Below, piece after piece: positions 1-10,165 of a DNA stretch of 64,000 nt. The DNA is from Pseudomonas ceruminis (GTDB lineage: Bacteria > Pseudomonadota > Gammaproteobacteria > Pseudomonadales > Pseudomonadaceae). The notes beneath the pieces were generated by a model. That model saw nothing but the letters and a program-made list of their open reading frames with translations, did no database searches and had not been told where the DNA came from. Positions within the stretch are counted from its first letter, which is position 1. Each line of letters opens with the position of its first letter. The translations under genes and the position numbers were made by a program. Location of the stretch: the NCBI RefSeq assembly GCF_021602025.1, contig NZ_BQHW01000012.1, positions 62,001-126,000 of the forward strand, in the 5' to 3' direction.

Positions 1-42
1 CGCGGCCAGGGCTACATCCTGGTGGATACGGGAAACACCTGA
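1..42 (+). CDS. pfeR: Response regulator C-terminus (partial, probable PfeR)
   Basis: Only the last 13 codons and a TGA stop are present. They encode RGQGYILVDTGNT, which fits the final beta-hairpin of an OmpR-type winged-helix DNA-binding domain, where RGxGYxL is typical. The stop overlaps the ATG of the following histidine kinase gene by one base, the usual arrangement of a two-component pair. The naming rests on the neighbours (sensor kinase, catecholate receptor, siderophore esterase), which match the pfeRSAE order of Pseudomonas. Confidence 0.6.
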   Translation, partial: RGQGYILVDTGNT

Positions 43-1379
43 TGCGCCGCCACCCCTTGCTGTGGAAACTCGCACTGCTGCAGGTCGGCTTCTGCCTGCT
101 GCTGACCTGGCTGATCTGGACCTGGGGCCTGTCGGTGGAACGCAGCACCTACTTCCTGTCCCCGGCGGACCAGGCGTATATGGCCCGCTACGCACAACAG
201 GCCGAAGACGCCTGGCGCAGTGGCGGTGCAGCGGGCGCCGAAGCCTACCGGCGGCAGCTGGAAGCCGACGAGGACACCTGGGTGGCGCTGATCGGCCCGC
301 GCCTGGAAAGCCTAGGCAGCACGCCGCTCACAGCCGAAGAAGCAGGCCACTTGACCTTCATGCGCAAGCTCGACTGGCCGATGAGCCGACGCCTGCAGGA
401 CGAGCTGCCCTATGTCAGCATCGCATTCCCCGAACACCCGCAAGACGGCCGCCTGGTCATTCAGTTGCCCGAGCGCCTGCTGCCCACCGGCCTTACGCCG
501 TGGACCCACGTGATCACCCACGGCGTTGCGCCAGCGCTGCTCGCCCTGCTGATGGGGCTGGCCCTGTATCGCCATCTGGTGGCGCCCCTCAACCGCCTGC
601 GCGACCGTGCCGACGCGTTGCGAGCCGACGACCTCGACAGCCCCGGCCTGCCGCTGCAAGAACGCCGGGATGAGCTGGGCGAGCTGGCCCAGGCCTTCGA
701 GCACATGGCCGGGCGGCTGCGCCAGAGCCTGGACCAGCAGCGCCTGTTGCTGCGCACGCTGTCCCATGAACTGCGCACACCGCTGGCACGGCTGCGCATC
801 GCTCACGACAGCGATCTGCCACCGGCCCAGTTGCGCGAGCGCCTGGACCGCGAAGTGTACGACATGCAAAAACTGCTCGAAGACACCCTCGATCTGGCAT
901 GGATGGATACCGAGCAGCCACAACTGCTCACCGAGCCTGTGCTGGTGCTGTCGGTGTGGGAGGCGCTGTGCCAGGACAGTTGCTTCGAAAGCGGTTGGGA
1001 TCCGTCGCGTCTGCGCTGTTCGCTCGACACCACATGCGTGGTCCAGGCCCACCTGGACAGCCTGGCCCAAGCGCTGGAGAACCTGTTGCGCAACGCCATC
1101 CGCCATTCACCGGTCGACGGCAACATCAGCCTCGACGGGTGGCGCGAAGGCGATCACTGGCACCTGCGCCTGAGCGACCAAGGGCCAGGGGTGCCGCACG
1201 ATGCGCTGGACCGTATCTTCAAGCCCTATCAGCGCCTGGCCGACAGTGGCGCCGGTTTTGGCCTGGGCCTGGCCATCGCCCGGCGGGCCATCGAGCTGCA
1301 AGGTGGCCGCCTGTGGGCCTGTAATGGCCACCCGGGCCTGCACCTGCACCTGCTGCTGCCGATCGCCAAGAATGTTTAG
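42..1379 (+). CDS. pfeS: Two-component sensor histidine kinase, PfeS-like
   Basis: This is a 445-residue membrane histidine kinase. A first membrane helix lies at about residues 9-29, a periplasmic sensor region follows, a second helix lies at about 158-178, and then a HAMP segment. The H-box reads LSHELRTPLARLR, the N-box ENLLRNAIRHSP, and the ATP-lid glycines are DQGPGVP and GFGLGLAIA. The gene overlaps the response regulator stop by one base and lies directly upstream of a catecholate-siderophore receptor. By analogy with P. aeruginosa PfeS it should sense ferric enterobactin in the periplasm and switch on pfeA-pfeE. The ligand is inferred from context. Confidence 0.8.
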   Translation: MRRHPLLWKLALLQVGFCLLLTWLIWTWGLSVERSTYFLSPADQAYMARYAQQAEDAWRSGGAAGAEAYRRQLEADEDTWVALIGPRLESLGSTPLTAEEAGHLTFMRKLDWPMSRRLQDELPYVSIAFPEHPQDGRLVIQLPERLLPTGLTPWTHVITHGVAPALLALLMGLALYRHLVAPLNRLRDRADALRADDLDSPGLPLQERRDELGELAQAFEHMAGRLRQSLDQQRLLLRTLSHELRTPLARLRIAHDSDLPPAQLRERLDREVYDMQKLLEDTLDLAWMDTEQPQLLTEPVLVLSVWEALCQDSCFESGWDPSRLRCSLDTTCVVQAHLDSLAQALENLLRNAIRHSPVDGNISLDGWREGDHWHLRLSDQGPGVPHDALDRIFKPYQRLADSGAGFGLGLAIARRAIELQGGRLWACNGHPGLHLHLLLPIAKNV

Positions 1380-1395
1380 AAAGTTAATGCGCTTT

Positions 1396-1411
1396 ACTCT
1401 CAATTAAGAGT
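1396..1411. promoter_or_regulatory. Palindrome upstream of pfeA (possible PfeR or Fur site)
   Basis: ACTCT-CAATTA-AGAGT is a perfect inverted repeat with a 6-base spacer in the 65-85 bp gap between pfeS and pfeA. The next bases (TAATTATCAT) resemble half of a Fur box. The location fits regulation of an iron-siderophore receptor by PfeR, Fur or both, but the binding protein is inferred. Confidence 0.4.
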
Positions 1412-1462
1412 AATTATCATCCGTGATCTCTTGCATTCCGCTCGATGTTCCGGAGATCGATG

Positions 1463-3694
1463 ATGTCGCCCCGCCCGCTTCCTTTCGCCCCGTTCCTGCT
1501 GTTGTCCAGCTGCCTGCTGAGCAGCGCCGTGCATGCCGCCACCGACCAGCCTGCGCCCATCGAACTGGAGAGCCAGAATGTCGTGGCCACGGCACTGGAA
1601 GAAACCAAGCAGGCACCGGGTGTGTCGGTCATCACCGCCGAAGACATCAAGAAGCGTCCACCCGCCAACGACCTGTCACAGATCATCCGCACCATGCCTG
1701 GGGTCAACCTGACCGGTAACTCCACCAGCGGCCAGCGCGGCAACAACCGGCAGATCGACATCCGCGGCATGGGCCCGGAAAACACCCTCATCCTGGTCGA
1801 TGGCAAACCGGTCAGCAGCCGCAGTTCAGTGCGCTACGGCTGGCGCGGCGAGCGTGACTCACGTGGCGACACCAACTGGGTGCCCGCCGACCAGGTCGAG
1901 CGCATCGAAGTGATCCGCGGCCCGGCTGCCGCCCGCTACGGCTCCGGCGCCATGGGCGGGGTGATCAACATCATCACCAAGCAAGCCTCCGGCCAAACCC
2001 ACGGCAACATGACCGTGTACCAGAACTTCCCCCAGCACGGTGACGAAGGCGCCACCAAGCGGGTGAGCTTCGGCCTCAACGGGCCGCTCACCGATGCCTT
2101 GAGCTACCGCGTGTACGGCAATGTCGCCAAGACCGACTCGGACGACTGGGATATCAATGCCGGCCATGAATCCGAGCGTAGCGGCAACCAGGTCGGCACC
2201 CTGCCCGCCGGCCGAGAGGGGGTACGCAACAAGGACATCAACGGCCTGCTCAGCTGGCGCCTGACGCCCGAGCAAACCTTGGAGCTGGAAGCGGGCTTCA
2301 GCCGCCAGGGCAACATCTACACCGGCGATACCCAGAACACCAACTCCAATGCCAACGTCAAGCGCATGCTGGGCAAGGAGACCAACATCCTGTACCGCGA
2401 AAACTTCGCCCTCACCCACCGGGGCGACTGGGACTTCGGCAGCAGCATGGCCTTCCTGCAATACGAAAAGACCCGTAACCAGCGAATCAACGAAGGCCTG
2501 GCCGGTGGTACCGAAGGCATCTTCAGCAGCACCGACTTCTACACCTCGACCCTGCGTGACCTGACCGCCCACGGCGAGTTGAACCTGCCACTGCACGCCT
2601 GGCGCGACCAGACCCTGACCCTGGGCAGCGAATGGAGCCAGCAAAAGCTCGATGACCCGAGCGCCAACACCCAGACCACCAGCGAAGGCGGCGCCGTCGA
2701 CGGCCTGACCAGCAGCGGCCGCGCCACCACTTCGCAGGCACAGATCTTCTCGCTGTTCGCCGAAGACAACATCGAGCTGCTCCCCGGCACCATGCTCACC
2801 CCGGCGCTGCGTTTCGATCACCACAGTATGGTCGGCGACAACTGGAGCCCCTCGCTCAACCTGTCCCATGCGCTGACCGACACACTCACCCTCAAGGCCG
2901 GCATCGCCCGTGCCTACAAGGCGCCGAACCTGTATCAGCTCAATTCCGACTACCTGCTCTACAGCCGTGGTCAGGGCTGTTATGGCCAGAGCACCAGCTG
3001 CTACCTGCAGGGCAACGACAACCTCAAGGCCGAAACCAGCGTCAACAAGGAACTGGGTATCGAGTACCAGCAGGGCGGCTGGGTGGCTGGCCTCACCTAC
3101 TTCCGCAACGACTACAAGAACAAGATCGACTCCGGCCTGAGCCCGATCGGCACCGCCACAGGGGGTTCTGGCAGCTACGCCAACGCTGCGATCTACCAGT
3201 GGGAGAACATTCCCAAGGCGCTGGTCGAGGGCCTGGAGGGCACGCTGACCATCCCGCTGACCGAGCAGTTGAAGTGGAGCAACAACCTCACCTACATGCT
3301 GCAGTCCAAGAACAAGCAAACCGGCGAAACCCTGTCGGTAACCCCGGCCTACACCCTCAACTCGATGCTCGACTGGCAAGCCACCGACGACTTGTCGCTG
3401 CAACTGAGCGTGGCCTGGTACGGCAAGCAGAAGCCGAAGAAATACGACTACCATGGCGACCGCGTCACCGGGTCCTCGAACGACCAACTGGCGCCCTATG
3501 CACTGGTCGGTACCAGCGGCACCTATGCGATCAGCAAAAACCTCAGTGTGACCGCAGGGGTCGACAATCTGTTCGACAAGCGCCTGTTCCGCGCGGGCAA
3601 TGCCCAGGGGGTGAACGGTATCGACGGGGCTGGCGCAGCCACTTACAACGAACCAGGCCGCACCCTGTACACCAGCCTGACCGCGTCGTTCTGA
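1463..3694 (+). CDS. pfeA: TonB-dependent ferric enterobactin receptor, PfeA-like
   Basis: Outer-membrane ligand-gated receptor of about 743 residues. It has a signal peptide ending near AVHAA, a TonB-box-like stretch, and a plug with IDIRGMGPENTLILVDG and the conserved VERIEVIRGPAAARYG and GGVINIITK. A long beta-barrel closes with a terminal Phe. Overall layout matches FepA/PfeA. An upstream ATG at 1445 is in frame, but GGAG at 1452-1455 sits 7 bases before ATG 1463, so I chose 1463 (1460 is also possible). It lies between the sensor kinase and a periplasmic esterase, the pfeSAE arrangement, and should import ferric enterobactin using TonB energy. Regulation by PfeRS and Fur is likely. Confidence 0.85.
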   Translation: MSPRPLPFAPFLLLSSCLLSSAVHAATDQPAPIELESQNVVATALEETKQAPGVSVITAEDIKKRPPANDLSQIIRTMPGVNLTGNSTSGQRGNNRQIDIRGMGPENTLILVDGKPVSSRSSVRYGWRGERDSRGDTNWVPADQVERIEVIRGPAAARYGSGAMGGVINIITKQASGQTHGNMTVYQNFPQHGDEGATKRVSFGLNGPLTDALSYRVYGNVAKTDSDDWDINAGHESERSGNQVGTLPAGREGVRNKDINGLLSWRLTPEQTLELEAGFSRQGNIYTGDTQNTNSNANVKRMLGKETNILYRENFALTHRGDWDFGSSMAFLQYEKTRNQRINEGLAGGTEGIFSSTDFYTSTLRDLTAHGELNLPLHAWRDQTLTLGSEWSQQKLDDPSANTQTTSEGGAVDGLTSSGRATTSQAQIFSLFAEDNIELLPGTMLTPALRFDHHSMVGDNWSPSLNLSHALTDTLTLKAGIARAYKAPNLYQLNSDYLLYSRGQGCYGQSTSCYLQGNDNLKAETSVNKELGIEYQQGGWVAGLTYFRNDYKNKIDSGLSPIGTATGGSGSYANAAIYQWENIPKALVEGLEGTLTIPLTEQLKWSNNLTYMLQSKNKQTGETLSVTPAYTLNSMLDWQATDDLSLQLSVAWYGKQKPKKYDYHGDRVTGSSNDQLAPYALVGTSGTYAISKNLSVTAGVDNLFDKRLFRAGNAQGVNGIDGAGAATYNEPGRTLYTSLTASF

Positions 3695-3702
3695 CGCCCT
3701 GA

Positions 3703-4605
<903 letters not shown>

Positions 4606-4613
4606 ACCTGTAA

Positions 4614-4637
4614 GGCCCTATCGCCGGCGATAGGGCC
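4614..4637. terminator. Perfect 24-nt palindrome between convergent pfeE and rtcB
   Basis: GGCCCTATCGCC is followed directly by its reverse complement. It lies between two converging stop codons (4605 and 4645). No strong T-run follows, so it may be a REP-like or bidirectional attenuating hairpin rather than a classic terminator. Confidence 0.55.
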
Positions 4638-4644
4638 ATTACGG

Positions 4645-5850
4645 TCAACCCTTCACGCAGACTACCTGCCGCAGCGTGTGTACCACCTCAACCAGCGCCT
4701 GTTGCGCTCGCATCACCGCATCGATGTCTTTGTAGGCCATCGGTATTTCATCGATGACCTCCTTGTCCTTGCGGCATTCCACATGCGCCGTGGCCCGCCG
4801 CTGATCTTCCACGCTGAAGCGGCTCTTGGCCTTGGTTCGGCTCATTACCCTTCCGGCACCGTGGCTGCATGAGCAGAACGCGTCCTCGTTACCCAGCCCT
4901 CGCACGATGAAACTCTTGGCCCCCATCGAACCGGGAATGATGCCCAGCTGCCCCTTCTGCGCCGACACCGCGCCCTTGCGCGTAATCAGCACTTCACGCC
5001 CGAAGTGCTGCTCACGCTGCACATAATTGTGATGGCAGTTGACCGCCTCCAAGCTGGCCTGGAACGGTTTGCCGAGCACCTTGCGCGTGGCTGCGACAAC
5101 CGCTTGCATCATCAGCTCGCGGTTGTGGCGGGCGAAGTCCTGGGCCCATTCCACCGCTTCGACATAGTCGGCAAAGTGCCGGCTGCCCTCCTCGAAGTAC
5201 GCCAGGTCCTTGTCCGGGAGGTTCGCCAGGTGCTGGCGCATGTCCGCCTGGGCAAGTTCGATGAACAGGTTGCCGATGGCATTGCCCACGCCCCGCGAAC
5301 CACTGTGCAGCATGAACCACACGCGGTCGGCCTCGTCCAGGCAGACTTCGATGAAGTGGTTGCCGCCCCCTAGCGTACCCAGGTGGTGGCGGTTGTTGGT
5401 CTTTTCCAGCCTTGGGTACTTGTCGGTAATAACCTTGAAGCGCCCGGCAAGCTGGCCCCAGAGCCGCTCTGCCGTACCGGGCACGTTGTCCCACGCGCCG
5501 TGGTCACGACGGCCGAATGTCTTGCCATGGGGCACCGCCTGCTCGATGGCACTGCGCAGGCCGTGCAGGTTGTCTGGCAAGTCGCGGGCGTGCAGCGACG
5601 TGCGCGCAGCAATCATGCCGCAGCCGATATCCACACCCACCGCCGCCGGGATGATCGCACCGACGGTAGGGATGACGCTGCCGATGGTCGAGCCCTTGCC
5701 CAGGTGCACGTCCGGCATCACCGCCAGGTGCTTGAAGATGAACGGCATCCTGGCCGTGTTGAGCAACTGCCGGCGTGCGTCGTCTTCGACCGGAACACCG
5801 TCGGTCCACAGTTTGATCGGCTTGCCGCCGGCGGCTTGAAGAATGTCCAT
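4645..5850 (-). CDS. rtcB: RtcB family RNA-splicing ligase
   Basis: GTP- and Mn(II)-dependent 3'-phosphate RNA ligase of about 401 residues, close to the E. coli RtcB length. Conserved blocks are PDVHLGKGSTIGSVIPT, GVDIGCGM, LGTLGGGNHFIE, LHSGSRGVGNAIG, CHHNYVQREQHFG and SHGAGRVMSRTKAK, the last holding the His that is guanylylated in the family. It ends with the typical VVCVKG. The start is taken at the internal Met (MDILQAAGG); an in-frame ATG 10 codons upstream is possible. Archease, RtcA and an RtcR regulator are absent nearby. The gene is divergent from the FMN riboswitch-ribB unit and convergent with pfeE. Confidence 0.9.
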   Translation of the reverse strand: MDILQAAGGKPIKLWTDGVPVEDDARRQLLNTARMPFIFKHLAVMPDVHLGKGSTIGSVIPTVGAIIPAAVGVDIGCGMIAARTSLHARDLPDNLHGLRSAIEQAVPHGKTFGRRDHGAWDNVPGTAERLWGQLAGRFKVITDKYPRLEKTNNRHHLGTLGGGNHFIEVCLDEADRVWFMLHSGSRGVGNAIGNLFIELAQADMRQHLANLPDKDLAYFEEGSRHFADYVEAVEWAQDFARHNRELMMQAVVAATRKVLGKPFQASLEAVNCHHNYVQREQHFGREVLITRKGAVSAQKGQLGIIPGSMGAKSFIVRGLGNEDAFCSCSHGAGRVMSRTKAKSRFSVEDQRRATAHVECRKDKEVIDEIPMAYKDIDAVMRAQQALVEVVHTLRQVVCVKG

Positions 5851-5945
5851 TGGGCTGTTCCAGAAAGGCCATTGCCCCATGATACCGCCGAAGGTCGTAG
5901 ACAGCAGGCTTGCCAGCAGGGTGGCCCGGTGTTGTATGCTGGCCG

Positions 5946-6082
5946 GGTCTTCAGGGCGGGGTGAAAGTCCCCACCGGCGGTAAATCGAAAGATGAGCCCG
6001 CGAGCGCTCCGGCCATGCCGGGGGTCAGCAGATCTGGTGCGACTCCAGAGCCGACGGTCATAGTCCGGATGAAAGAAGGCGT
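5946..6082 (+). promoter_or_regulatory. FMN riboswitch (RFN element)
   Basis: The conserved RFN blocks appear in order: CTTCAGGGCGGGGTGAAAGT, CCCCACCGGCGGTAAATC, GAGCCCGCGAGCG, a variable arm, CAGATCTGGTGCGACTCCAG, AGCCGACGGTCATAGTCCGG and ATGAAAGAAGGC. It sits upstream of a riboflavin gene on the same strand. FMN binding should reduce expression of the downstream ribB. Confidence 0.95.
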
Positions 6083-6085
6083 CAG

Positions 6086-6110
6086 GCAAGGGCCATTCGG
6101 GCGCCCTTGC
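6086..6110 (+). terminator. Expression-platform hairpin of the FMN riboswitch
   Basis: GCAAGGGC (6086-6093) pairs exactly with GCCCTTGC (6103-6110) around a 9-base loop, and a short T-run (ATTTTGTT) begins a few bases later. It immediately follows the aptamer, so it is probably a transcription terminator switched by FMN. Ribosome-site sequestration is an alternative. Confidence 0.6.
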
Positions 6111-6164
6111 GCGCGCATTTTGTTCGCCCCGAGACGTTCATCGATCAATCACGAGGAGCGTTTC

Positions 6165-6815
6165 ATGTCCACCACGTATCATCCGCAATTCCCCAATGTG
6201 TCCGCCGCCATCGCCGCCTTCCAGGCCGGGCGCCCTGTGCTGCTGCTCGACGATGACGACCGCGAGGACGAAGCAGACATCGTTGCTGCGGCAGAAAACC
6301 TCTCCCTACAGACCATGGCCATGATGATTCGCGACTGCAGCGGCATCGTCTGCCTGTGCCTGGACGAGGCCACCGTCGATGCCCTGCAACTGGCACCGAT
6401 GGTGCAGAACAACCAGGCCCGCCATGGCACCGGCTTCACCGTTACCATAGAGGCGGCCGAAGGCGTTACCACGGGGGTTTCGGCCCAGGACCGCATTACC
6501 ACCATCGAGGCAGCGCTGCGCTCCACGGCGGCGCAACGCCATATCGTCAGCCCTGGCCACGTGTTCCCGCTGCGCGCTCGCGACGGCGGGGTGCTGACCC
6601 GTCGTGGGCATACCGAAGGCTCGGTTGACCTGGCCCGCCTGGCCGGGTTGCGCCCGGCAGCGGTGCTGTGCGAGCTGATGAACCCCGACGGCAGCATGGC
6701 CCGCGGCGAACAGGTGGCGGTGTATGCCCGCCAGTACAATCTGCCCGTGCTGACCATCGAAGAGCTGGCGCGCTACCGTGAGGCGATGCTGGAGCTGGAA
6801 GCTGTGCCCGCCTGA
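6165..6815 (+). CDS. ribB: 3,4-dihydroxy-2-butanone-4-phosphate synthase, stand-alone
   Basis: Converts ribulose 5-phosphate to 3,4-dihydroxy-2-butanone 4-phosphate and formate, the four-carbon branch of riboflavin synthesis. It has 216 residues, the normal size for E. coli-type RibB. Landmarks are [41 protein letters not shown] and [14 protein letters not shown]. The acidic metal motif reads [10 protein letters not shown] rather than the usual RENEGD, a small variation. The ATG follows GAGGAG at the correct distance. It is the only gene directly behind the FMN riboswitch, and a second RibB domain is encoded at 17303-18394. Confidence 0.93.
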   Translation: MSTTYHPQFPNVSAAIAAFQAGRPVLLLDDDDREDEADIVAAAENLSLQTMAMMIRDCSGIVCLCLDEATVDALQLAPMVQNNQARHGTGFTVTIEAAEGVTTGVSAQDRITTIEAALRSTAAQRHIVSPGHVFPLRARDGGVLTRRGHTEGSVDLARLAGLRPAAVLCELMNPDGSMARGEQVAVYARQYNLPVLTIEELARYREAMLELEAVPA

Positions 6816-6913
6816 TCAATCGACGGGGCCGGGGAATTCACCCTCAAGTTTGCTCCCCCCGCCCCGCTCTGCTAGTGTCGCGCCGTTCTGAACAGCCTCC
6901 GAGACCCGTCGCC

Positions 6914-7156
6914 ATGGCCCGCAAAAAAGCCTCCATCGATTTCGAGCAATCCCTCGCCGACCTGCAAACCCTGGTCGAACGCTTGGAGAACGGCGAGCTG
7001 TCGCTGGAAGACTCGCTGGCCGCCTTCGAGCAAGGTATCGCCCTGACCCGCGATTGCCAGGGCGCCCTGGCCCAGGCCGAGCAGAAAGTACAGATACTGC
7101 TCGAGCGCGACGGCGAGCTCGCCGCTCAGCCCTTCGATGCGGAGCCAGAGGCATGA
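6914..7156 (+). CDS. xseB: Exodeoxyribonuclease VII small subunit
   Basis: An 80-residue XseB with the family pattern [33 protein letters not shown]. It forms the small subunit of exonuclease VII with XseA, which is not in this window. The start is the ATG before [10 protein letters not shown]; upstream in-frame codons lack family similarity. Its stop overlaps the ispA start as ATGA, so translation is probably coupled. Confidence 0.93.
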   Translation: MARKKASIDFEQSLADLQTLVERLENGELSLEDSLAAFEQGIALTRDCQGALAQAEQKVQILLERDGELAAQPFDAEPEA

Positions 7157-8040
7157 TCGGTGCCTACCAGGCCAGTAGCCAGGCGCGCGTCGATGCGGCC
7201 CTCGAACCCCTGTTCATCGCACCCACCAAGGAGCTTGAGCGGCTATACGCCGCGATGCGCTACAGCGTGATGAACGGTGGCAAGCGCGTGCGCCCGCTGC
7301 TCGCCTATGCCGCTTGCCAAGCGCTGGGCGCACCGGCCGAGCAGGCCAACGGCGCTGCCTGCGCGGTGGAGCTGATCCATGCGTATTCGCTGGTGCATGA
7401 CGACCTGCCGGCCATGGACGATGACGACCTGCGCCGCGGCCAGCCGACCACCCACAAAGCCTTCGATGAAGCCTGCGCGATCCTAGCCGGCGACGGCCTG
7501 CAGAGCCTGGCCTTCAGTGCCCTGCTCGACCCACGGCTAAGCCCGCAGCCCGACGCCATCCGCCTGGCCATGGTCCAGGCCCTGGCCAAGGCTGCTGGGC
7601 CTGCGGGCATGGTGGGCGGCCAGGCCATCGACCTCGGTTCCGTGGGCATCAAGCTGGACCAGAAGGCCCTGGAATTCATGCACCGGCACAAGACCGGCGC
7701 GCTGATCGAGGCCAGCGTACGCCTCGGCGCCCTGGCCAGTGCCCGCGCCGAACAGGCCCAACTGGACGCCCTGCAGGCTTATGCGCAGGCCATCGGCCTG
7801 GCGTTCCAGGTGCAGGACGACATTCTCGACGTGGAAAGCGACACCGCGACCCTTGGCAAACGCCAGGGCGCCGACATCGCCCGCGACAAACCGACCTACC
7901 CTGCCCTGCTTGGCCTGGAAGCGGCCAAGGCGTATGCGATCGAACTGCGCGACCAGGCGCTGGTCGCACTGGAAGGGTTTGGTGACAACGCAGAACCGCT
8001 GCGGGCGCTGGCGCGTTACATCGTCGAACGCCGGCACTGA
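7153..8040 (+). CDS. ispA: Farnesyl diphosphate synthase
   Basis: Polyprenyl synthase of 295 residues that condenses IPP with DMAPP and GPP to give farnesyl diphosphate. The first aspartate-rich motif is [14 protein letters not shown] and the second is [23 protein letters not shown] and the HKTGALIEA helix are also present. It overlaps xseB by four bases and precedes dxs, the common xseB-ispA-dxs cluster that links precursor supply and chain elongation. Confidence 0.95.
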   Translation: MIGAYQASSQARVDAALEPLFIAPTKELERLYAAMRYSVMNGGKRVRPLLAYAACQALGAPAEQANGAACAVELIHAYSLVHDDLPAMDDDDLRRGQPTTHKAFDEACAILAGDGLQSLAFSALLDPRLSPQPDAIRLAMVQALAKAAGPAGMVGGQAIDLGSVGIKLDQKALEFMHRHKTGALIEASVRLGALASARAEQAQLDALQAYAQAIGLAFQVQDDILDVESDTATLGKRQGADIARDKPTYPALLGLEAAKAYAIELRDQALVALEGFGDNAEPLRALARYIVERRH

Positions 8041-8165
8041 TTGACCGGCGCCGTTCTGCGGCCCTTCGTCGGCGAGCCAGCTCCATACGACACCCGTCTG
8101 AATGGGCAGTATTTCCCACAATGGGGTAAACTGCCGCGTCTTAAACATCTATAACGACTCGCCTG

Positions 8166-10061
8166 ATGCCCACGACGTTTCAAGAGATCCCCCGCGAACG
8201 CCCGGTCACGCCGCTGCTTGACCGTGCTGACACGCCTGCCGGCCTGCGTCGGCTGGCCGAAGCCGACCTGGAGACCCTGGCCGACGAGTTGCGCCAGGAG
8301 CTGCTCTATACCGTTGGCCAGACCGGTGGGCATTTTGGCGCCGGCCTGGGCGTCATCGAGCTGACGATCGCCCTGCACTACGTCTTCGACACCCCGGACG
8401 ACCGGCTGGTGTGGGACGTAGGCCATCAGGCCTACCCGCACAAGATACTCACTGGCCGCCGCAACCGCATGCTGAGCCTGCGTCAGAAGGATGGCATCGC
8501 CGCCTTCCCGCGCCGCAGCGAGAGCGAATACGACACCTTTGGCGTGGGTCACTCCAGCACTTCGATCAGCGCAGCGCTGGGCATGGCCATTGCCGCCCGC
8601 CTGCAGAACAGCGCACGCAAGTCGATCGCGGTGATCGGCGACGGCGCCCTGACCGCCGGCATGGCCTTCGAGGCGCTGAATCACGCCCAGGAAGTCAACG
8701 CCGACATGCTTGTCATCCTCAACGACAACGACATGTCGATCTCGCGCAACGTCGGCGGGCTGTCCAACTACCTGGCCAAGATCCTCTCCAGCCGCACCTA
8801 CGCGAGCATGCGCGAGGGCAGCAAGAAGGTCCTGTCGCGCCTGCCCGGTGCCTGGGAAATTGCCCGCCGCACCGAGGAATACGCCAAGGGCATGCTGGTA
8901 CCCGGCACCCTGTTCGAAGAGCTGGGCTGGAACTACATCGGTCCGATCGACGGCCATGACCTGCCGACCATGATCGCCACCTTGCGCAACATGCGTGACC
9001 TCAAGGGCCCGCAGTTCCTGCACGTGGTGACCAAGAAGGGCAAGGGGTTCGCCCCGGCCGAGATCGACCCGATCGGCTATCACGCCATCACCAAGCTTGA
9101 GCCTGCCGACAAACCGGCTGCCCCGAAAAAAGCCAGCGGCCCGAAGTATTCCGCGGTGTTCGGCCAGTGGCTGTGCGACATGGCCGCCACCGACAAACGC
9201 CTGGTAGGCATCACGCCAGCGATGAAGGAAGGCTCCGACCTGGTCGCCTTCAGCGAGCGCTACCCGGAGCGCTACTTCGATGTGGCAATCGCCGAGCAGC
9301 ACGCCGTCACCTTGGCGGCCGGCATGGCCTGCGAGGGCAGCAAGCCAGTGGTGGCGATCTACTCCACCTTCCTGCAGCGCGCCTACGATCAGCTGATCCA
9401 CGACGTGGCAGTACAGAACCTTGACGTGCTGTTCGCCATTGACCGTGCAGGCCTTGTTGGCGAAGACGGCCCCACCCATGCAGGCAGCTACGACCTGTCG
9501 TACCTGCGCTGCATCCCGGGCATGCTGGTGATGACGCCAAGCGACGAGAATGAACTGCGCAAGATGCTCACCACCGGGCACCTGTACAACGGCCCCGCAG
9601 CCGTGCGCTACCCGCGTGGCAGCGGCCCCAACGCACCGATCACCGACGACCTGCTGCCGCTGGAAATCGGCAAGGGCGTGGTACGGCGCCAGGGCGAAAA
9701 AGTCGCACTGCTGGTGTTTGGCGTGCAGCTGGCCGAGGCGCTGCAGGTTGCCGAGCCACTCAATGCCACCGTGGTCGACATGCGCTTCGTCAAACCGCTG
9801 GACGAGGCCTTGGTACTTGAATTGGCCGCCAGCCATGAGCTGCTGGTGACCATCGAAGAAAACGCCATCATGGGCGGTGCCGGCGCTGCCGTGGGTGAGT
9901 TCCTGGCTAGCCAGGCTCTGCTCAAGCCGTTGTTGCACCTGGGGCTGCCGGACATCTATGTGGAACATGCCAAGCCGGCGCAGATGCTGGCCGAGTGCGG
10001 GCTGGATGCTGCCGGCATCGAGGCTTCGGTGAAGGCTCGGATGGCCAAGCTCGGCCTGTAA
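8166..10061 (+). CDS. dxs: 1-deoxy-D-xylulose-5-phosphate synthase
   Basis: Thiamine-diphosphate transketolase-like enzyme of 631 residues. It makes DXP from pyruvate and glyceraldehyde 3-phosphate, the first step of the MEP pathway and a precursor for thiamine and pyridoxal. Visible features are [28 protein letters not shown], the ThDP motif [17 protein letters not shown] ending in [10 protein letters not shown], and [15 protein letters not shown] with [13 protein letters not shown] in the pyrimidine domain. The gap after ispA is 125 bases, so it may also have its own promoter. Confidence 0.96.
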   Translation: MPTTFQEIPRERPVTPLLDRADTPAGLRRLAEADLETLADELRQELLYTVGQTGGHFGAGLGVIELTIALHYVFDTPDDRLVWDVGHQAYPHKILTGRRNRMLSLRQKDGIAAFPRRSESEYDTFGVGHSSTSISAALGMAIAARLQNSARKSIAVIGDGALTAGMAFEALNHAQEVNADMLVILNDNDMSISRNVGGLSNYLAKILSSRTYASMREGSKKVLSRLPGAWEIARRTEEYAKGMLVPGTLFEELGWNYIGPIDGHDLPTMIATLRNMRDLKGPQFLHVVTKKGKGFAPAEIDPIGYHAITKLEPADKPAAPKKASGPKYSAVFGQWLCDMAATDKRLVGITPAMKEGSDLVAFSERYPERYFDVAIAEQHAVTLAAGMACEGSKPVVAIYSTFLQRAYDQLIHDVAVQNLDVLFAIDRAGLVGEDGPTHAGSYDLSYLRCIPGMLVMTPSDENELRKMLTTGHLYNGPAAVRYPRGSGPNAPITDDLLPLEIGKGVVRRQGEKVALLVFGVQLAEALQVAEPLNATVVDMRFVKPLDEALVLELAASHELLVTIEENAIMGGAGAAVGEFLASQALLKPLLHLGLPDIYVEHAKPAQMLAECGLDAAGIEASVKARMAKLGL

Positions 10062-10082
10062 GGCTCACTGGCCAAGATGACC

Positions 10083-10151
10083 CATTCGCGGGTAAACCCA
10101 CTCCCCCCGGGCTCAATACGGCCCCTGTGGGAGTGGGTTTACCCGCGAATG
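10083..10151. repeat. REP-type inverted repeat between dxs and btuB
   Basis: Arms of 22 bases (10083-10104 and 10130-10151) are exact reverse complements and contain the GCGGGTAAACCC core typical of P. putida REP elements. A 25-base loop separates them. The right arm ends 14 bases before the btuB start codon, so the structure may terminate dxs transcripts or affect btuB translation. Confidence 0.8.
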
Positions 10152-10165
10152 CTTTGGAAGCACCG

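Noticed and set aside
1859-3487. 542-codon minus-strand frame opposite pfeA
   Set aside because: It is antisense to a clear TonB-dependent receptor; its composition (Val/Gly/Ala-rich without motifs) is a by-product of GC-rich third positions.
8016-9968. 650-codon minus-strand frame opposite dxs
   Set aside because: Dxs has full domain structure on the plus strand. The opposite frame shows no family motif.
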